DNA from: Acidobacteria bacterium 13_1_20CM_58_21 | Lineage (GTDB): Bacteria; Acidobacteriota; Terriglobia; Acidiferrales; UBA7541 | Length of the DNA stretch: 38,567 bases | Assembly (NCBI GenBank): GCA_001919715.1 | Contig: MNIJ01000123.1 | Location: 1-38,567, forward strand | Direction of reading: 5' to 3' | Translations under genes and position numbers: made by a program | The notes under the pieces: model-generated | Seen by the model: the letters and a program-made list of their open reading frames with translations, nothing else | Told to the model about the DNA's origin: nothing | Database searches by the model: none | Shown: positions 17,501 to 26,558 of the stretch, piece by piece | Layout: each line of letters starts with the position of its first letter | Position numbering within the stretch: position 1 is the first letter of the stretch

Positions 17501-18315
17501 TGGGGTATTCCGCTGGCCGCGTTGAACCAGTCGTTGGCTGCCCAGGCGTTTGAGCGGTAGTACCAGAAACCGTCGCCGTGAAAGTTGTTGTTTCCCTTGG
17601 GCGTAACAATGCTGACTTGCGAGGCGCCGCCGCCATTTTCAACCGCGGAATTCTGATTCACAACGGTGAATTCCTGGGCTTGGCTGTTAAATGGCACATT
17701 GGGAGAAAAATCCAAAGCATTTTCGCGTATAAAATTGTCCTGAACGTTGATGCCGTCAATGGTGAGGTTGGAGAAAGAGGTGCGCTGGCCATTGATGGTC
17801 GTCGAGATTGCGCCGTTTGGGCCACTGTTCGATACACCGGCCTCCAAAGCCAGGAGAGCAAGCGGATTTCTGTTCAGAATCGGCAGGCTATCGATCTGTG
17901 CTTTTTCGACTGTGCTGGTGACTTCGGCACTCGTGGTGTTGACGATTTCGGCCCCCGCCTCGACCTCGACCGAATCCGCCGTCGCGCCTACCTCGAGGGT
18001 GATCGGCGGCACCGAATATTGAGTCGCAGCATCAAGTTTGATGTTGTTGACCACTCCGGCCTTGAAACCTGCTCGGGTCACGGAAACTCGGTAATATCCG
18101 TAATCCATACTCTCAAATTGGTAGCCGCCGTTCGTCCCGGTAGAAGAACCGTAGCTGGAATTCGTGCCCAGATTGGTCAGCGTCACGGTGGCATCCTTGA
18201 CGGGCAGACCCTGAGCATCCACGACCGTTCCAACAATGGAGCCTGTAGAAGACTGTCCAACAATCTGAGACGCGCAGGAAAGCAACAAAACCGACGCTAG
18301 AAGAGATTTACGCAT
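14572..18315 (-). CDS. Oar-like TonB-dependent receptor with N-terminal carboxypeptidase-regulatory-like domain
   Basis: A protein of 1247 residues. The ATG at 18315 begins a signal peptide (MRKSLLASVLLLSCASQIVG); an in-frame GTG at 18354 would place 13 polar residues before it. Residues about 22-105 form a CarboxypepD_reg-like beta-sandwich (GSIVGTVVDAQGLPVKDATV). A TonB plug follows (around EKAQIDSLPILNRNPLALLA), and the rest is a large outer-membrane beta-barrel that ends in a terminal Phe (LQMSLQLKF). Several barrel strands are recognisable, for example SWRMTRKLTFSYGVRWEY. This layout is typical of the many expanded receptors in acidobacteria; related proteins are linked to uptake of polysaccharides or other polymers. 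The substrate cannot be predicted. Energy would come from a TonB-type protein such as the one at 2654-3814. No SusD partner is nearby. Confidence 0.92.
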   Translation of the reverse strand: MRKSLLASVLLLSCASQIVGQSSTGSIVGTVVDAQGLPVKDATVTLTNLGTNSSYGSSTGTNGGYQFESMDYGYYRVSVTRAGFKAGVVNNIKLDAATQYSVPPITLEVGATADSVEVEAGAEIVNTTSAEVTSTVEKAQIDSLPILNRNPLALLALEAGVSNSGPNGAISTTINGQRTSFSNLTIDGINVQDNFIRENALDFSPNVPFNSQAQEFTVVNQNSAVENGGGASQVSIVTPKGNNNFHGDGFWYYRSNAWAANDWFNAASGIPQPGLLQNQGGGSLGGPLKKDKLFIYGYYEFLRLRQQTPNNTTILSPATQSALASATPTLPFTYQPLDTTTGLPSGPPQTVDLLSVSHNARPAVPVFNLDPATLAILKSVPTASNNNRVGDGVNLLGYQFNARSNNTLDNFGFRGDYDLSHHNTISATFQWNRQTVDRPDIDTSFNKVPIVSNNDKTKFLSTAWRWNSGGNITNDARFGFNLAPATFASTQDFSKPGYLLGGFATTLPTPDFEPQGRNTRTWAWKDNANWVHGNHVITFGGQLQRVTIFTYDNFGVTPVYTLEINGANRPSRSDFPAPAGAAISSTDRLNAIALLASGAGVVGQVDQTFNVTSQQSGFVSGAGDNRNYRQSNWSTYLGDSWRMTRKLTFSYGVRWEYYSPVDEKNGLVLLPVIPASQTVAQTLLGNATVDFAGGPSQRPLYNGRKTQFAPNLGLAWDPFGNGKTAVRAGFGLNYVNDAFFAAAGNAAAGNSGLSSSPSAQGLTGLTVSGLNSQGLTAPPFQVPTDFQTNALNLGVGSVAGYAIDPHIRMPYVEQWNLSIQRDLGWNTSLTMGYIGNHGVGLFRAIDVNQLDFTKNGFLADFKRARANGFLSLAANGVFDPLYSGPGSQPLTVFPLLFATGGIDSHDPNNSQFFQQRFVDDIQLGLLGALESSYHAEEWDTGNNPGPGFGNPVTLFANPFIMGGDLLKNSSFSSYHAGVVEVRRRLNRGLYLQANYVFSKVMTDYSTGTNNDQTRFQPYLDNARPFLEKGRAAFDITHAFKANFTYDLPLGTNHRLFSTTSKALGLLVNGWQTASVLTWQSGSPFSILSKWASFNRGGSRSVRDTALATLSHGQLGSDVGVFVQPSGIVYGINPKLIGPDGTGIPAQAQQSCAAAVPGGFCDPQPGEVGNLQLNAFSGPAYFDWDLSARKDFAVTERLKLTFRTEAFNVLNHPVFFMADQDINSQQFGQITKTVSQARILQMSLQLKF

Positions 18316-18535
18316 AACTTGATCCACCCCTTTCCCTAAGTGCTTGTGACTCACCCCACGAATCGAAACTTCCTGCCCGGCAGAGGGCCAGAAGTTTTAG
18401 GAGTCACCATCTGTCGAGAACTTAGTTTGTCTTGTCAGCAACAGAGGGGCCAGAGAGTATTTTTTGGAGTGTGTCCAATCTTAACTGGAATCGGTGCTTA
18501 GAACTTAGGTAGGCGCAGCGCTTGCTCAGTCACCG

Positions 18536-19531
18536 CTAGTACGCCCAGCGCAGCAGCACGCCACCGGTCGTGTACCCCGCACCCACGGTGACAATCAACA
18601 CCAGGTCGCCCTTGTGCACGCGCCCCTGTTCTACGGCATCGCGCAGCCCCAGAGGAATGGTCCCCGCCGTAGTGTTGCCATACCCGTCGATGTTGGCTAG
18701 GACCTTGGAATCGTCCAATCCCAGCCGCTCCTGCGTAGCTCGAATAATTCTCAAGTTAGCCTGGTGCGGCACCAGCAGCTTCAGATCGTCTTTCGTAAGG
18801 CCATTCTTATTTAGCAGATGCGACGCCATCTCGGACATCCGCCGCACCGCGTACTTGAACACCTGCGAGCCTTCCTGGTGGACATAGTGCATGCGCTTCT
18901 GGAGGGTTTCCTGGCTGGAGGGATGGAGCGACCCGCCACCGGGCATATAGAGAAATGCTCCCCCTGAGCCATCCACGTCATGCGCGAAATCGAGGATCCC
19001 TTCGTTCGAGCCCGCGGCCTCGAGCAGCACCGCGCCCGCGCCATCGCCGAACAGCACACACGTTGCGCGATCCGTGTAATCTAGAACGGACGTCATGGTA
19101 TCGCTGCCGATGACCAGCACTTTCCTGTGCGTGCCCGCGCCGACGAACTGCGCTCCGACGGTCAGCGCGTAGGCAAAGCCGGAACACGCCGCGGACAGGT
19201 CAAAGCCCCAGGCCTTCTTCGCGCCAATGCGCTCCTGAACCAGGCAAGCGGTGGCGGGGAAAAACATGTCCGGGGTAACCGTGGCAAGCACGATAAGGTC
19301 GATCTCCGCGGGATCTGTTTTGGTTTGGGCCAGCAAAGCCTTGGTGGCTTCTGTGGCCATGTGCGAGGTGGCCGTGCCCTTCTCCGCGACGTGGCGTTCC
19401 CGGATTCCGGTGCGCGTGCGGATCCATTCGTCGCTGGTCGCAACCATTTTCTCCAGATCCGCGTTGGTCATCACCTTGGGCGGAACGTAACCGGCTACAC
19501 CCGTAATTTTTGCCGCAATGCGGTGGGACAT
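18536..19531 (-). CDS. fabH: Beta-ketoacyl-ACP synthase III
   Basis: A protein of 331 residues, the normal FabH length, with an AGGAG ribosome site 4 nt before ATG. The catalytic triad is complete: Cys116 in [13 protein letters not shown], His256 in [10 protein letters not shown] and Asn286 in [14 protein letters not shown]. The C-terminal [20 protein letters not shown] is also typical. FabH condenses an acyl-CoA (usually acetyl-CoA) with malonyl-ACP to start fatty-acid synthesis. It is not beside other fab genes here (no plsX, fabD, fabG or acpP), but between two outer-membrane protein genes. That may mean a second copy with a different primer specificity or simply genome scatter; acidobacteria make many iso-branched fatty acids, so a branched-chain primer is possible but unproven. 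Confidence 0.94.
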   Translation of the reverse strand: MSHRIAAKITGVAGYVPPKVMTNADLEKMVATSDEWIRTRTGIRERHVAEKGTATSHMATEATKALLAQTKTDPAEIDLIVLATVTPDMFFPATACLVQERIGAKKAWGFDLSAACSGFAYALTVGAQFVGAGTHRKVLVIGSDTMTSVLDYTDRATCVLFGDGAGAVLLEAAGSNEGILDFAHDVDGSGGAFLYMPGGGSLHPSSQETLQKRMHYVHQEGSQVFKYAVRRMSEMASHLLNKNGLTKDDLKLLVPHQANLRIIRATQERLGLDDSKVLANIDGYGNTTAGTIPLGLRDAVEQGRVHKGDLVLIVTVGAGYTTGGVLLRWAY

Positions 19532-19619
19532 GTTTCTCCTGTGCTTTTCTTGCCCCCAACAAGGACGCTGAATTTTATGCGATTGCGCCTGGGCGTTACA
19601 AGGTTAAGACATGCGCAGC

Positions 19620-21968
19620 CTAGTAGCGGAACAGATAGCTAAGCTTGACGAAAAACAGGCGATTGGTGGTGTTGGCCGGCGAGCCGCGCGGTCCGATCCC
19701 GCCGTCCACATTGGCCAAAGACAAATCGGTGAAGCCATTGTTGTAGCCGGCGTACACCGCCGTACCGGGGTGTAGCAAGTAGGTAAGCAGCACATCGGTG
19801 GTAAAGAGTTTGCTGGGAGCGAACGGTCCGCCATTGACGCCGCCCAGATTAGTCTGCACGTCGAGGAGTTGCGCATTGGCGATGGTCGCGTTGTAGTCCA
19901 GAATCAACCGCAGCGACAATGCTCTGGTGAACTGGTAATTCAGCTTCGCGCGGTTAAGGTAATTGTTGAAAACACTCTGCCCGGGTGTGAACGGAGGCGT
20001 AGTCCAACCCGGCCGCGTTCCCAGCCGGTAGTAAATCAGCAGGTCATCAAATCGGAACCGCGAGGAAGGCCGCAGTGTCAGGCCAAAATTCACCCGGGTC
20101 GCGTCTGCCAGGAAGGGCAGGAGGCCGGGAGCCGGAAAAAAATTCTCTCCAATTCCCTGTGTATACCGCGCGGAGAAGGAGATCCATTTGTACGGTTGCG
20201 TGGCGGCGAGAAGGGAAGTGCTGTGTTTGCGAAACCCGATATTGTCGAAGAGTTCGTAGGCTTCACCACGATTGATGCTGAGGGTGGTCTGCTTCGTCAA
20301 ATCCATTTGAAATCCAACGGCTGCCTGCCAATCCTCGAGAATGTTGTTGTGATTCCAGTCCACGGTTTCGCTGGCCGTCGGGCCGAAATCGACAACCTTG
20401 CTGTTCTCCGGTCTCCAGAAATAGGCTCCGAATGCGTTGTTCTGCCGAACGTCGACGCGATTCACGAATCCCAACTCGGTGCAGAAATTCGGCGAGACAT
20501 CGTTGTAGTTGGTGGAAAAACTGAAATGCCGGCCGCTGTACGATGCGTCGGCCCACAGCGCGTTGCCCTGTTGGGAACCCCAGGCTGGATTACTCGCCCG
20601 AAAGGACAAGCAATTCTGTCCGGCGTTGAGATCCTGCCGCGTCCAGCTGTGCACCCCCTGAATATCGACCACCCAGTTTTGGGAGAATTTCAGCCGCGCA
20701 TCCAGCGAAGCCACGCGGTTGCTGGTGTCTGCGAAATCACGGCTCGAGAAAAAGCCTCCCACGTAGGACTGATTGCCGAACTCGCGGGTCACCCGCACCA
20801 GCCCGTCCACCGCTCGCGTGTCGTAGGGCCCGCTGGTGAATCCCTGGCCGGGCTGCCGATCGTCGATGACCAGGGCACCCAGCGTCCACTGGCCGACCTT
20901 TCCCGTCACGCGGCTGCCGAACTGCGGGTCGGAGATCCGGCGGGAAAAAAACAAATTGATGGGAGTCACAAAGAATCCTGCATTTTCAATGAAGAACGGT
21001 CGCTTCTCCGGAAAAAAAACGGCGAAGCGCTGATTGACGGTGACCTGCGGATCGTCCGATTCCACCTGGCTGAAATCCGGATTCAGCGTGAGGTCGAATG
21101 TCAGCGCATCTTGGGAGACAAACTTCGCATCCAGCCCCGCGCGATGCTCGTATTTATCCATGAACCCAGGAGGGCCGTTGCTTGGCTGATCGAGAAAGTG
21201 GTCATTGGCCAGCAGGCCATAAGGAATGAGCTGAATGTTCCGCCCGGGAGAAACTTTTTCCAGACCACCAACGGGAGCAAATTGCTGCGTCAGCCCCGCG
21301 ACGCGCTGGGTCAGGTACGGCCAATAGTCGTATTCGCTCTTGCGAAGGATCACCCGATAGAGCGCTACTCCCCAGGTTTGCTGCGGGTCGTTCGAGAACC
21401 GCAAGCTCTTGAAGGGAACTGAAAAGAAGACGATGTAGCCGTCGCCGGTGATGCGTCCCGCGTTATCCCACAGGGTGTCGAAGCTGAAATCGTATCCCTG
21501 CCCCTCGGTGTAGATCGCATCGGTCTGCACCCCCAGCGGATTGGAGTAGAAGAAATAGGCGCGGTGAAAATCCCGAAACGTGTCCAGCAGCACGCCCACG
21601 CCGTCGTCCTGATCGGAGGCCTCGCGCTTGGAAAGATGCGCCCGCACCTGGCCCGCTTCATCGTGACAAACGAAGACAGCGTAAAAGTTCTTGTCGTCGT
21701 AGGAGAGGTAAGCGGTAGTAGCTTCGGTCGCAGGCGTACCATCGCCCGGAGTGTTCTGTCGGAAATCGGTGACCGTCAGTTCCGCTTCACGCGGATGGTT
21801 TTCCAGGAAATCTTCCCATTGGGGCGCTCGATGGACGCGCGGGATCTTGGACAGCGGAATCTTGGCCCTTTGGGGAAGGAGTCCCGCGGTGGCCTGCGCG
21901 GAAAGGGGTGTCGCCGCGGCGACAACGCAAATAATCCCAAGAACCGCATTCCGGACAAGAGGGCCCAT
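19620..21968 (-). CDS. DUF5916 outer-membrane protein with CBM9-like N-terminal domain
   Basis: A protein of 782 residues with a signal peptide (MGPLVRNAVLGIICVVAAAT). Residues about 45-230 form a beta-sandwich of the CBM9/DOMON-like type seen at the start of DUF5916 proteins: TTAYLSYDDKNFYAVFVCHD, KREASDQDDGVGVLLDTFRD and DGYIVFFSVPFKSLRF. The remainder is the DUF5916 region, predicted as an outer-membrane barrel, with FPEKRPFFIENAGFF and SRRISDPQFGSRV, ending in aromatic-rich VKLSYLFRY. The function of DUF5916 proteins is not known; they are common in Bacteroidetes, Acidobacteria and related groups. The ribosome site is weak. The gene lies upstream of fabH on the same strand with an 88-nt gap. 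Confidence 0.86.
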   Translation of the reverse strand: MGPLVRNAVLGIICVVAAATPLSAQATAGLLPQRAKIPLSKIPRVHRAPQWEDFLENHPREAELTVTDFRQNTPGDGTPATEATTAYLSYDDKNFYAVFVCHDEAGQVRAHLSKREASDQDDGVGVLLDTFRDFHRAYFFYSNPLGVQTDAIYTEGQGYDFSFDTLWDNAGRITGDGYIVFFSVPFKSLRFSNDPQQTWGVALYRVILRKSEYDYWPYLTQRVAGLTQQFAPVGGLEKVSPGRNIQLIPYGLLANDHFLDQPSNGPPGFMDKYEHRAGLDAKFVSQDALTFDLTLNPDFSQVESDDPQVTVNQRFAVFFPEKRPFFIENAGFFVTPINLFFSRRISDPQFGSRVTGKVGQWTLGALVIDDRQPGQGFTSGPYDTRAVDGLVRVTREFGNQSYVGGFFSSRDFADTSNRVASLDARLKFSQNWVVDIQGVHSWTRQDLNAGQNCLSFRASNPAWGSQQGNALWADASYSGRHFSFSTNYNDVSPNFCTELGFVNRVDVRQNNAFGAYFWRPENSKVVDFGPTASETVDWNHNNILEDWQAAVGFQMDLTKQTTLSINRGEAYELFDNIGFRKHSTSLLAATQPYKWISFSARYTQGIGENFFPAPGLLPFLADATRVNFGLTLRPSSRFRFDDLLIYYRLGTRPGWTTPPFTPGQSVFNNYLNRAKLNYQFTRALSLRLILDYNATIANAQLLDVQTNLGGVNGGPFAPSKLFTTDVLLTYLLHPGTAVYAGYNNGFTDLSLANVDGGIGPRGSPANTTNRLFFVKLSYLFRY

Positions 21969-22059
21969 CGAGGATATTTTTATCTAACTTTCACTATACT
22001 CTCGCGCAACTATAGGCTGGTGCAGGGGTTGTCTCATTCAGTACGGTGGAGGCCCGGGG

Positions 22060-22473
22060 CTAGGAGGCTGGCGGAAGGACTTCATAGCGCCAGGAAAGGT
22101 TCGCCGTTTTCCTCAGCATGGCCGCAACCGAGCAGTATTTGTCCTCGCTAAGCTGGATGGCCTGCTTTACGGCCACGTCGTCGAGTTGGCCGCGGAGACG
22201 ATAGAGCATTTCCAGCTTGGTCCAGACCGTGGGTGGCTCCGCCGCACGTTCGCCCGAGCAGATCACTTCGAGGGATTCCAGCTTCTGCCGCTTCTTGTCC
22301 AGGATGATGACCACGTCGGTGGCGGTGCAGGCTCCGAGCGCCAGCAGCAGCAGCTCCATCGGGCCGGGCGCCTGGTTGGAGGCCCGGTCGGAATCAATGG
22401 TCATGGCGTGTCCCGACGGGCTGGTGGCCACGAATTTCTGTTTGCCAATCCACTTCACCGATCCAGTCTGCAT
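22060..22473 (-). CDS. OsmC family peroxiredoxin-like protein
   Basis: A protein of 137 residues. The ATG at 22473 is preceded by GGGGGAGG at 4-5 nt, so the longer in-frame start at 22617 is rejected. Family motifs include TIDSDRASNQAPGPMELLLL, LGACTATDVVIIL with the first conserved Cys, and SEDKYCSVAAMLRKT with the second. These two cysteines form the thiol-peroxidase site in OsmC/Ohr proteins, which reduce organic hydroperoxides. The sequence is closer to the general OsmC (YhfA-like) group than to Ohr. It is divergent from the secreted orphan at 22612, with 138 nt between the starts. Confidence 0.88.
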   Translation of the reverse strand: MQTGSVKWIGKQKFVATSPSGHAMTIDSDRASNQAPGPMELLLLALGACTATDVVIILDKKRQKLESLEVICSGERAAEPPTVWTKLEMLYRLRGQLDDVAVKQAIQLSEDKYCSVAAMLRKTANLSWRYEVLPPAS

Positions 22474-22611
22474 GCGACCTCCCCCAGGGAAAAGGATAAC
22501 AGGAGGCGGAATTTGAAACGAGCTACACCGGTGGTAGCATGGCTCTGCTTTTTGGTTTAAATTGCCTGGCCCGGCTTGTACTCTCGATAGCGCCAGGGGA
22601 GGAGCGACCAA

Positions 22612-23097
22612 ATGCAAATTCTAGTCTCCCAGGCCAAGGGCCCGGCGATCGCTGCGCTTGGGCTGGCGGCGCTTCTTTGGTCGTCAACCATCGGAGCTGC
22701 CCCGCCTCAGCGGAGTTTGGCCGCCGATGGAAAAGATCAACCGTACGTGATTGAGTACTACTACAAGGCCAAGTGGGGGCACGCCGAGGAATTCCTGGCG
22801 CTGTTCAAGAAAAACCATTATCCAGTTCTCGCCAAGGAGATCGAGCTGGGGCGTATGTTGAGGGTCAGCATGACCGTTCCGCGGTATCACAGCACCGAAG
22901 ACGGCCGTTGGGATTATCGAGTAACCATCGTCTTCAAGAATGCCACCATTGCCAACGACAATTTTGACAGCTCGGTTTTGATCAAGCAGCTCTATCCCGA
23001 TCAAGACACCTTCAAAAAAGAAGAACAACGCCGCTTCGAAATCCTCGAAGCTCATTGGGATCTGCCCATCAAGGACGTGGACCTCGAGGCGCGCTGA
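22612..23097 (+). CDS. Hypothetical secreted protein
   Basis: A protein of 161 residues that I do not recognise. AGGGGAGGAG lies 7 nt before the ATG, so the start is well supported. The N-terminus is a signal peptide (GPAIAALGLAALLWSSTIGA, cleaved near APPQ). The mature part is about 130 residues, with YVIEYYYKAKWGHAEEFLAL followed by FKKNHYPVLAKEIELGRM, and later WDYRVTIVFKNATIAND. This beta-alpha-beta pattern with an Lys-rich helix is reminiscent of dimeric alpha/beta-barrel (NIPSNAP- or antibiotic-monooxygenase-like) folds, but that is only an impression. There are no cysteines in the mature part. It is divergent from the osmC-like gene and converges with the GGDEF/HD-GYP gene; no function is claimed. 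Confidence 0.75.
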   Translation: MQILVSQAKGPAIAALGLAALLWSSTIGAAPPQRSLAADGKDQPYVIEYYYKAKWGHAEEFLALFKKNHYPVLAKEIELGRMLRVSMTVPRYHSTEDGRWDYRVTIVFKNATIANDNFDSSVLIKQLYPDQDTFKKEEQRRFEILEAHWDLPIKDVDLEAR

Positions 23098-23123
23098 TCG
23101 CTGCGCATTTTGAGCAGCCGTGA

Positions 23124-26100
23124 TCAGCTGCCGCGCACCGGGCCGGTGGTCGCGGCAACTTCAATGATCGGGTTAGGCTGCGCCCTCATGGTGCGGACAA
23201 AAAGTTCCACGATGGCTCCGTCAAATTGCGCATTCGCGCAGCGCTCCAGCTCGGCCAGAGCGTCCATGGCTTTACGGGCCCGCTTGTACGTGCGGTCGCT
23301 GGTGATGGTGTCGTAGGCGTCGGCGATGGCAATGATGCGCGCGCCCAAGGGAATGTTCTCCCCGGTCAATGCGTCCGGATAGCCAGAGCCGTCGAAGAAT
23401 TCGTGGTGGTGAAGAACCATTTCGCGGATACGCGCGAGCGGCGTCAGCGGGTCGAGGATCTTGGCGCCAAACTTCACGTGTGCCTTCATGGTCTCCCACT
23501 CTTCGGGATTGAGCGGGCCGTTCTTGCTCAAGATGCTTTCCGGAATACCGACCTTGCCGATGTCGTGAAGCACGGCACCCAGACGAATCTCTTCCATTTC
23601 CTCGTCTTTGATCCCCATGGCTTCTGCGACCAGCGCCGCATAGGCGGAGACTTTCTGCGAGTGGCCTTGGGTGTAGTGATCCTTGGCGTCGATCGCCAGG
23701 GCCAGCGAGGTGACGGTGTCTAGCACCGCGTGCGGGAGTGCCTGCCTACCCTGGGCCGAGGCCGTAGCTGACTGGCCGTTATTTGCTTCGGTCGCCGCCA
23801 GCGATTCGGTGAATTGTCGCAAGCGCTGGTAGATCTCCTCAAAGGCCTCGGGGCCCGTTGAGAAAAGCCGCTTGAGCGTCACTCCCAGATACGCTTCGAG
23901 GACGTCACGTTTCCATTTCTTTGCTTCGTTGGGATCGAAGTGATCGGCGGTTGAAACAGCGTTGCCGCCCTGATGTTTCGAAAGATACATCGAGGCGTCG
24001 GCAACTTGGATTAGCTCTTGCGGTGACGAGCCGTGGAGCGGATAGCAGGCGATGCCGAAGCTGGCGCTTATGTTTTTCTCGCGCAACAGCCCATCGGCGG
24101 ATACCCACCCACGGAGCTTGCCGGCCAGTTGCCGCGCATGTTCCATATTGGTTTCCGGCATCAGAATGACAAACTCGTCCCCTCCGTAGCGGGCCACCAC
24201 GTCGGAGCGCCGGCAATTGCTCTCCAGGATCTGCCCGACGCGCTGCAGAACGAGGTCGCCATCGACGTGCCCGTAGAAATCGTTCACGAATTTGAACCGG
24301 TCGAGGTCCATGAGCACCAGCGCAAAGCCGCGGCCGGCTCGAGTGGAGCGCTTCCATTCCGCGGACAATGCTTCCATGAAAAAACGATGTGTCTTCACGC
24401 CGGTGAGTCCGTCGGTGATGGCCTGTTCCTGCGCCTTTTGGAAAGAAAGCGCGTTGTGCAGCGCGCCGGCGATGAGGTCGGCCAGCGTGCGCAGCAGAAG
24501 AATCTCTTCCTCGGAGAAGTCCACCGGAACGGACGACTCGACGTACAGGATGCCGTGGAGCTGTTCGGCGTAAAAGACCGGCAAGGCCACGGCCGCCACG
24601 GAATCCTCGAAGAGTGGCTGCAACGCGGCTTCGGCAGGAGAGGAAGCGCGGTAGGTCGCCATGTGGCCATTGCGGGCCACCTGGCCGATCAGGCCCGTGC
24701 CAAGGGCGATGCGCTGCCCCAGCGTCCCGCGGCGGTTGCCGGCCTCGGCTTGGATCACCACTTCCCGTGTCGCGTAGTCCAGCACGCCGATGCCGATGTG
24801 ATCGTAGGTCAGGCCGGCTTCGAGTTGCTCGGTGATCTTGGCGAGCATCTCGTCCGGATTGAGCGTGGCGATGGCGTTGCGAGAAATCGTGTTGAGCAGA
24901 GAGAGGTGCCGGGCCTTGGTGCGCTCTTCGCTGAACAGGCGGGCGTTTTCAATCGCGATACTCGCTTCGCTTGCCAGGACGCGCAGAAGCTCCAAGTGCC
25001 CTTCGTCAAAAACGCGCTCCTCGTCGGAGTACACAGCCATCGCGCCAATGGCGTGGTCATAGGCCACCAGCGGCACGCCGCAGAAGCACCCTTTGGTGCG
25101 CAGAGGCTCGACACCCAGCTTTTTCATCTCCCCCACGTAATTGTCACCGATGAGCACCGGCTGCCGCGTTCGAATGATGTATTCGGTGACGTGGTTGCCT
25201 GCGGGGCGTGTGCGCTTCGGCAGACGCAGGCCATCCACGATCTCGAGATCGAATTGGATTTCGTCGCGCAGCGGATCCAGTTCCGCGATATAGAAATTTT
25301 GCACGTCGAAGAGCCGCCTCAGCTCCTCCCACACTTTCCTGGTCAGGTCTTCTTTGTTCAGCGTGGAGCTGAGCGCGCGGCCGATTTCGTTCAATACGTG
25401 AAGCTCTTCGCTCCGCCGCGCCGTCTGCTGAATCAAATAGCTGTTCTCTACGGCCATGCCGATCTGGTGCCCCAGCGCGAGGAGCAGCCTCAGCTCCGCC
25501 GGTGTAAAGCGCCGGCTGTCCGGTGTTCCGAGAAGCAGCACCCCGAAGGCTTGCTCTTTGGCCTGCAGGCTGATGGCCACCACGCTGCGCAACCCCTGCG
25601 CGAGAGCCAGCTCGCGGAATCGCCGGATGGACTTTTCTTTTTCGAGCGCCGAGAGGGAGTCATCGCGCAGGTCACGAAAGCCAAGCAGGCCTCCGAGGCG
25701 CGACACCAGACTGACGAGATAATCGTCCAGGCCTTCGTCCTGAGCGGCGCGGCAAAACTCGTCACTCAAGCCCACGGCAACGACCGACGTGGGGCCCAGC
25801 GGATCACCGTGGTGCAGAAAGAGCGCCCCGGCGGGCAGCCGCACAACACCCAGCACGCGGTCCAGCGCTTGCGACAGCATGCGCTGAATCTCGCCGCCCG
25901 CAAAGCTGGAGGTCGCCAAATTGAGATTCGAAAGCGCCAGCATGTTGCGCTCGATGCGCCGCTTTTCTTCTTCGTAAAGCGCCATGACCATGAGCATGGC
26001 CACGAACGCGCAGGGAGCCGCCGCAACCACGCTCATGCCTGCGCCCTGGAGTTCCGGAGTGGTATCGAGGAAGTGCAGAGCGATCCACAGAACGCCCCAG

Positions 26101-26558
26101 GAAGCGAAGGAAACAGCCAGCAGCCGGTCGGCAAGAGTTTCCTGCCGCCGGCTTTCCTGCCAGAACACCACCGCGACCGCGATGTAGATAAGCGAACCGG
26201 GAATGAGCGCGGAGACAGAAAAGGCGTTGGCGGCATTGGCCGCTGCCCAAAATCCGAAGAGCACCCCAACGGCGAGCCCGGGAATCTTCCAGGCCTTCCG
26301 CTGGGCGTAAAGTTGTGCCCCCAGAAAAAAGAGCACCCCGGAAACCGCGAAAAGCCAATGATTCAACGCGCTCTGCAGCGGGCTCTCCGCTGCCCACGGA
26401 GCAAGTGTCAGCCACACGTAATGAAGTCCGAAGACGGCCCACGCGGCGGTCCACAGCAGCAGATAAGTCTGGCGCTTGATGCTGTGGATATAGGAGAAAA
26501 AGCCCGCCACCAAAGCAGTGGCGATCAGCAGGGCCAGTGAAATAAAACTCTGATGCAT
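23124..26558 (-). CDS. Membrane sensor protein with GAF, GGDEF and HD-GYP domains
   Basis: A protein of 1144 residues. The first 200 residues hold about six or seven membrane segments, after which several GAF-type sensory domains follow (roughly residues 205-720; NSYLIQQTARRSEELHVLNE and related linkers separate them). A diguanylate cyclase domain lies around 720-890 with an intact RYGGDEFVILM motif near residue 790, and an RRSD inhibitory site five residues upstream. The C-terminus is a c-di-GMP phosphodiesterase of the HD-GYP type: HDIGKVGIPESIL near 996 and HHEFFDGSGYP near 1050. Both enzymes appear active, so the protein may make and break c-di-GMP in response to ligands. The start has no strong ribosome site. 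It is divergent from gltX, with no close partner gene. Confidence 0.92.
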   Translation of the reverse strand: MHQSFISLALLIATALVAGFFSYIHSIKRQTYLLLWTAAWAVFGLHYVWLTLAPWAAESPLQSALNHWLFAVSGVLFFLGAQLYAQRKAWKIPGLAVGVLFGFWAAANAANAFSVSALIPGSLIYIAVAVVFWQESRRQETLADRLLAVSFASWGVLWIALHFLDTTPELQGAGMSVVAAAPCAFVAMLMVMALYEEEKRRIERNMLALSNLNLATSSFAGGEIQRMLSQALDRVLGVVRLPAGALFLHHGDPLGPTSVVAVGLSDEFCRAAQDEGLDDYLVSLVSRLGGLLGFRDLRDDSLSALEKEKSIRRFRELALAQGLRSVVAISLQAKEQAFGVLLLGTPDSRRFTPAELRLLLALGHQIGMAVENSYLIQQTARRSEELHVLNEIGRALSSTLNKEDLTRKVWEELRRLFDVQNFYIAELDPLRDEIQFDLEIVDGLRLPKRTRPAGNHVTEYIIRTRQPVLIGDNYVGEMKKLGVEPLRTKGCFCGVPLVAYDHAIGAMAVYSDEERVFDEGHLELLRVLASEASIAIENARLFSEERTKARHLSLLNTISRNAIATLNPDEMLAKITEQLEAGLTYDHIGIGVLDYATREVVIQAEAGNRRGTLGQRIALGTGLIGQVARNGHMATYRASSPAEAALQPLFEDSVAAVALPVFYAEQLHGILYVESSVPVDFSEEEILLLRTLADLIAGALHNALSFQKAQEQAITDGLTGVKTHRFFMEALSAEWKRSTRAGRGFALVLMDLDRFKFVNDFYGHVDGDLVLQRVGQILESNCRRSDVVARYGGDEFVILMPETNMEHARQLAGKLRGWVSADGLLREKNISASFGIACYPLHGSSPQELIQVADASMYLSKHQGGNAVSTADHFDPNEAKKWKRDVLEAYLGVTLKRLFSTGPEAFEEIYQRLRQFTESLAATEANNGQSATASAQGRQALPHAVLDTVTSLALAIDAKDHYTQGHSQKVSAYAALVAEAMGIKDEEMEEIRLGAVLHDIGKVGIPESILSKNGPLNPEEWETMKAHVKFGAKILDPLTPLARIREMVLHHHEFFDGSGYPDALTGENIPLGARIIAIADAYDTITSDRTYKRARKAMDALAELERCANAQFDGAIVELFVRTMRAQPNPIIEVAATTGPVRGS

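Noticed and set aside
24033..26540. An 835-residue open frame on the plus strand, opposite the GGDEF/HD-GYP gene
   Set aside because: It is rich in His, Gln and Arg, with no domain pattern, and lies exactly antisense to a gene with intact motifs. Long antisense frames are common in GC-rich DNA.
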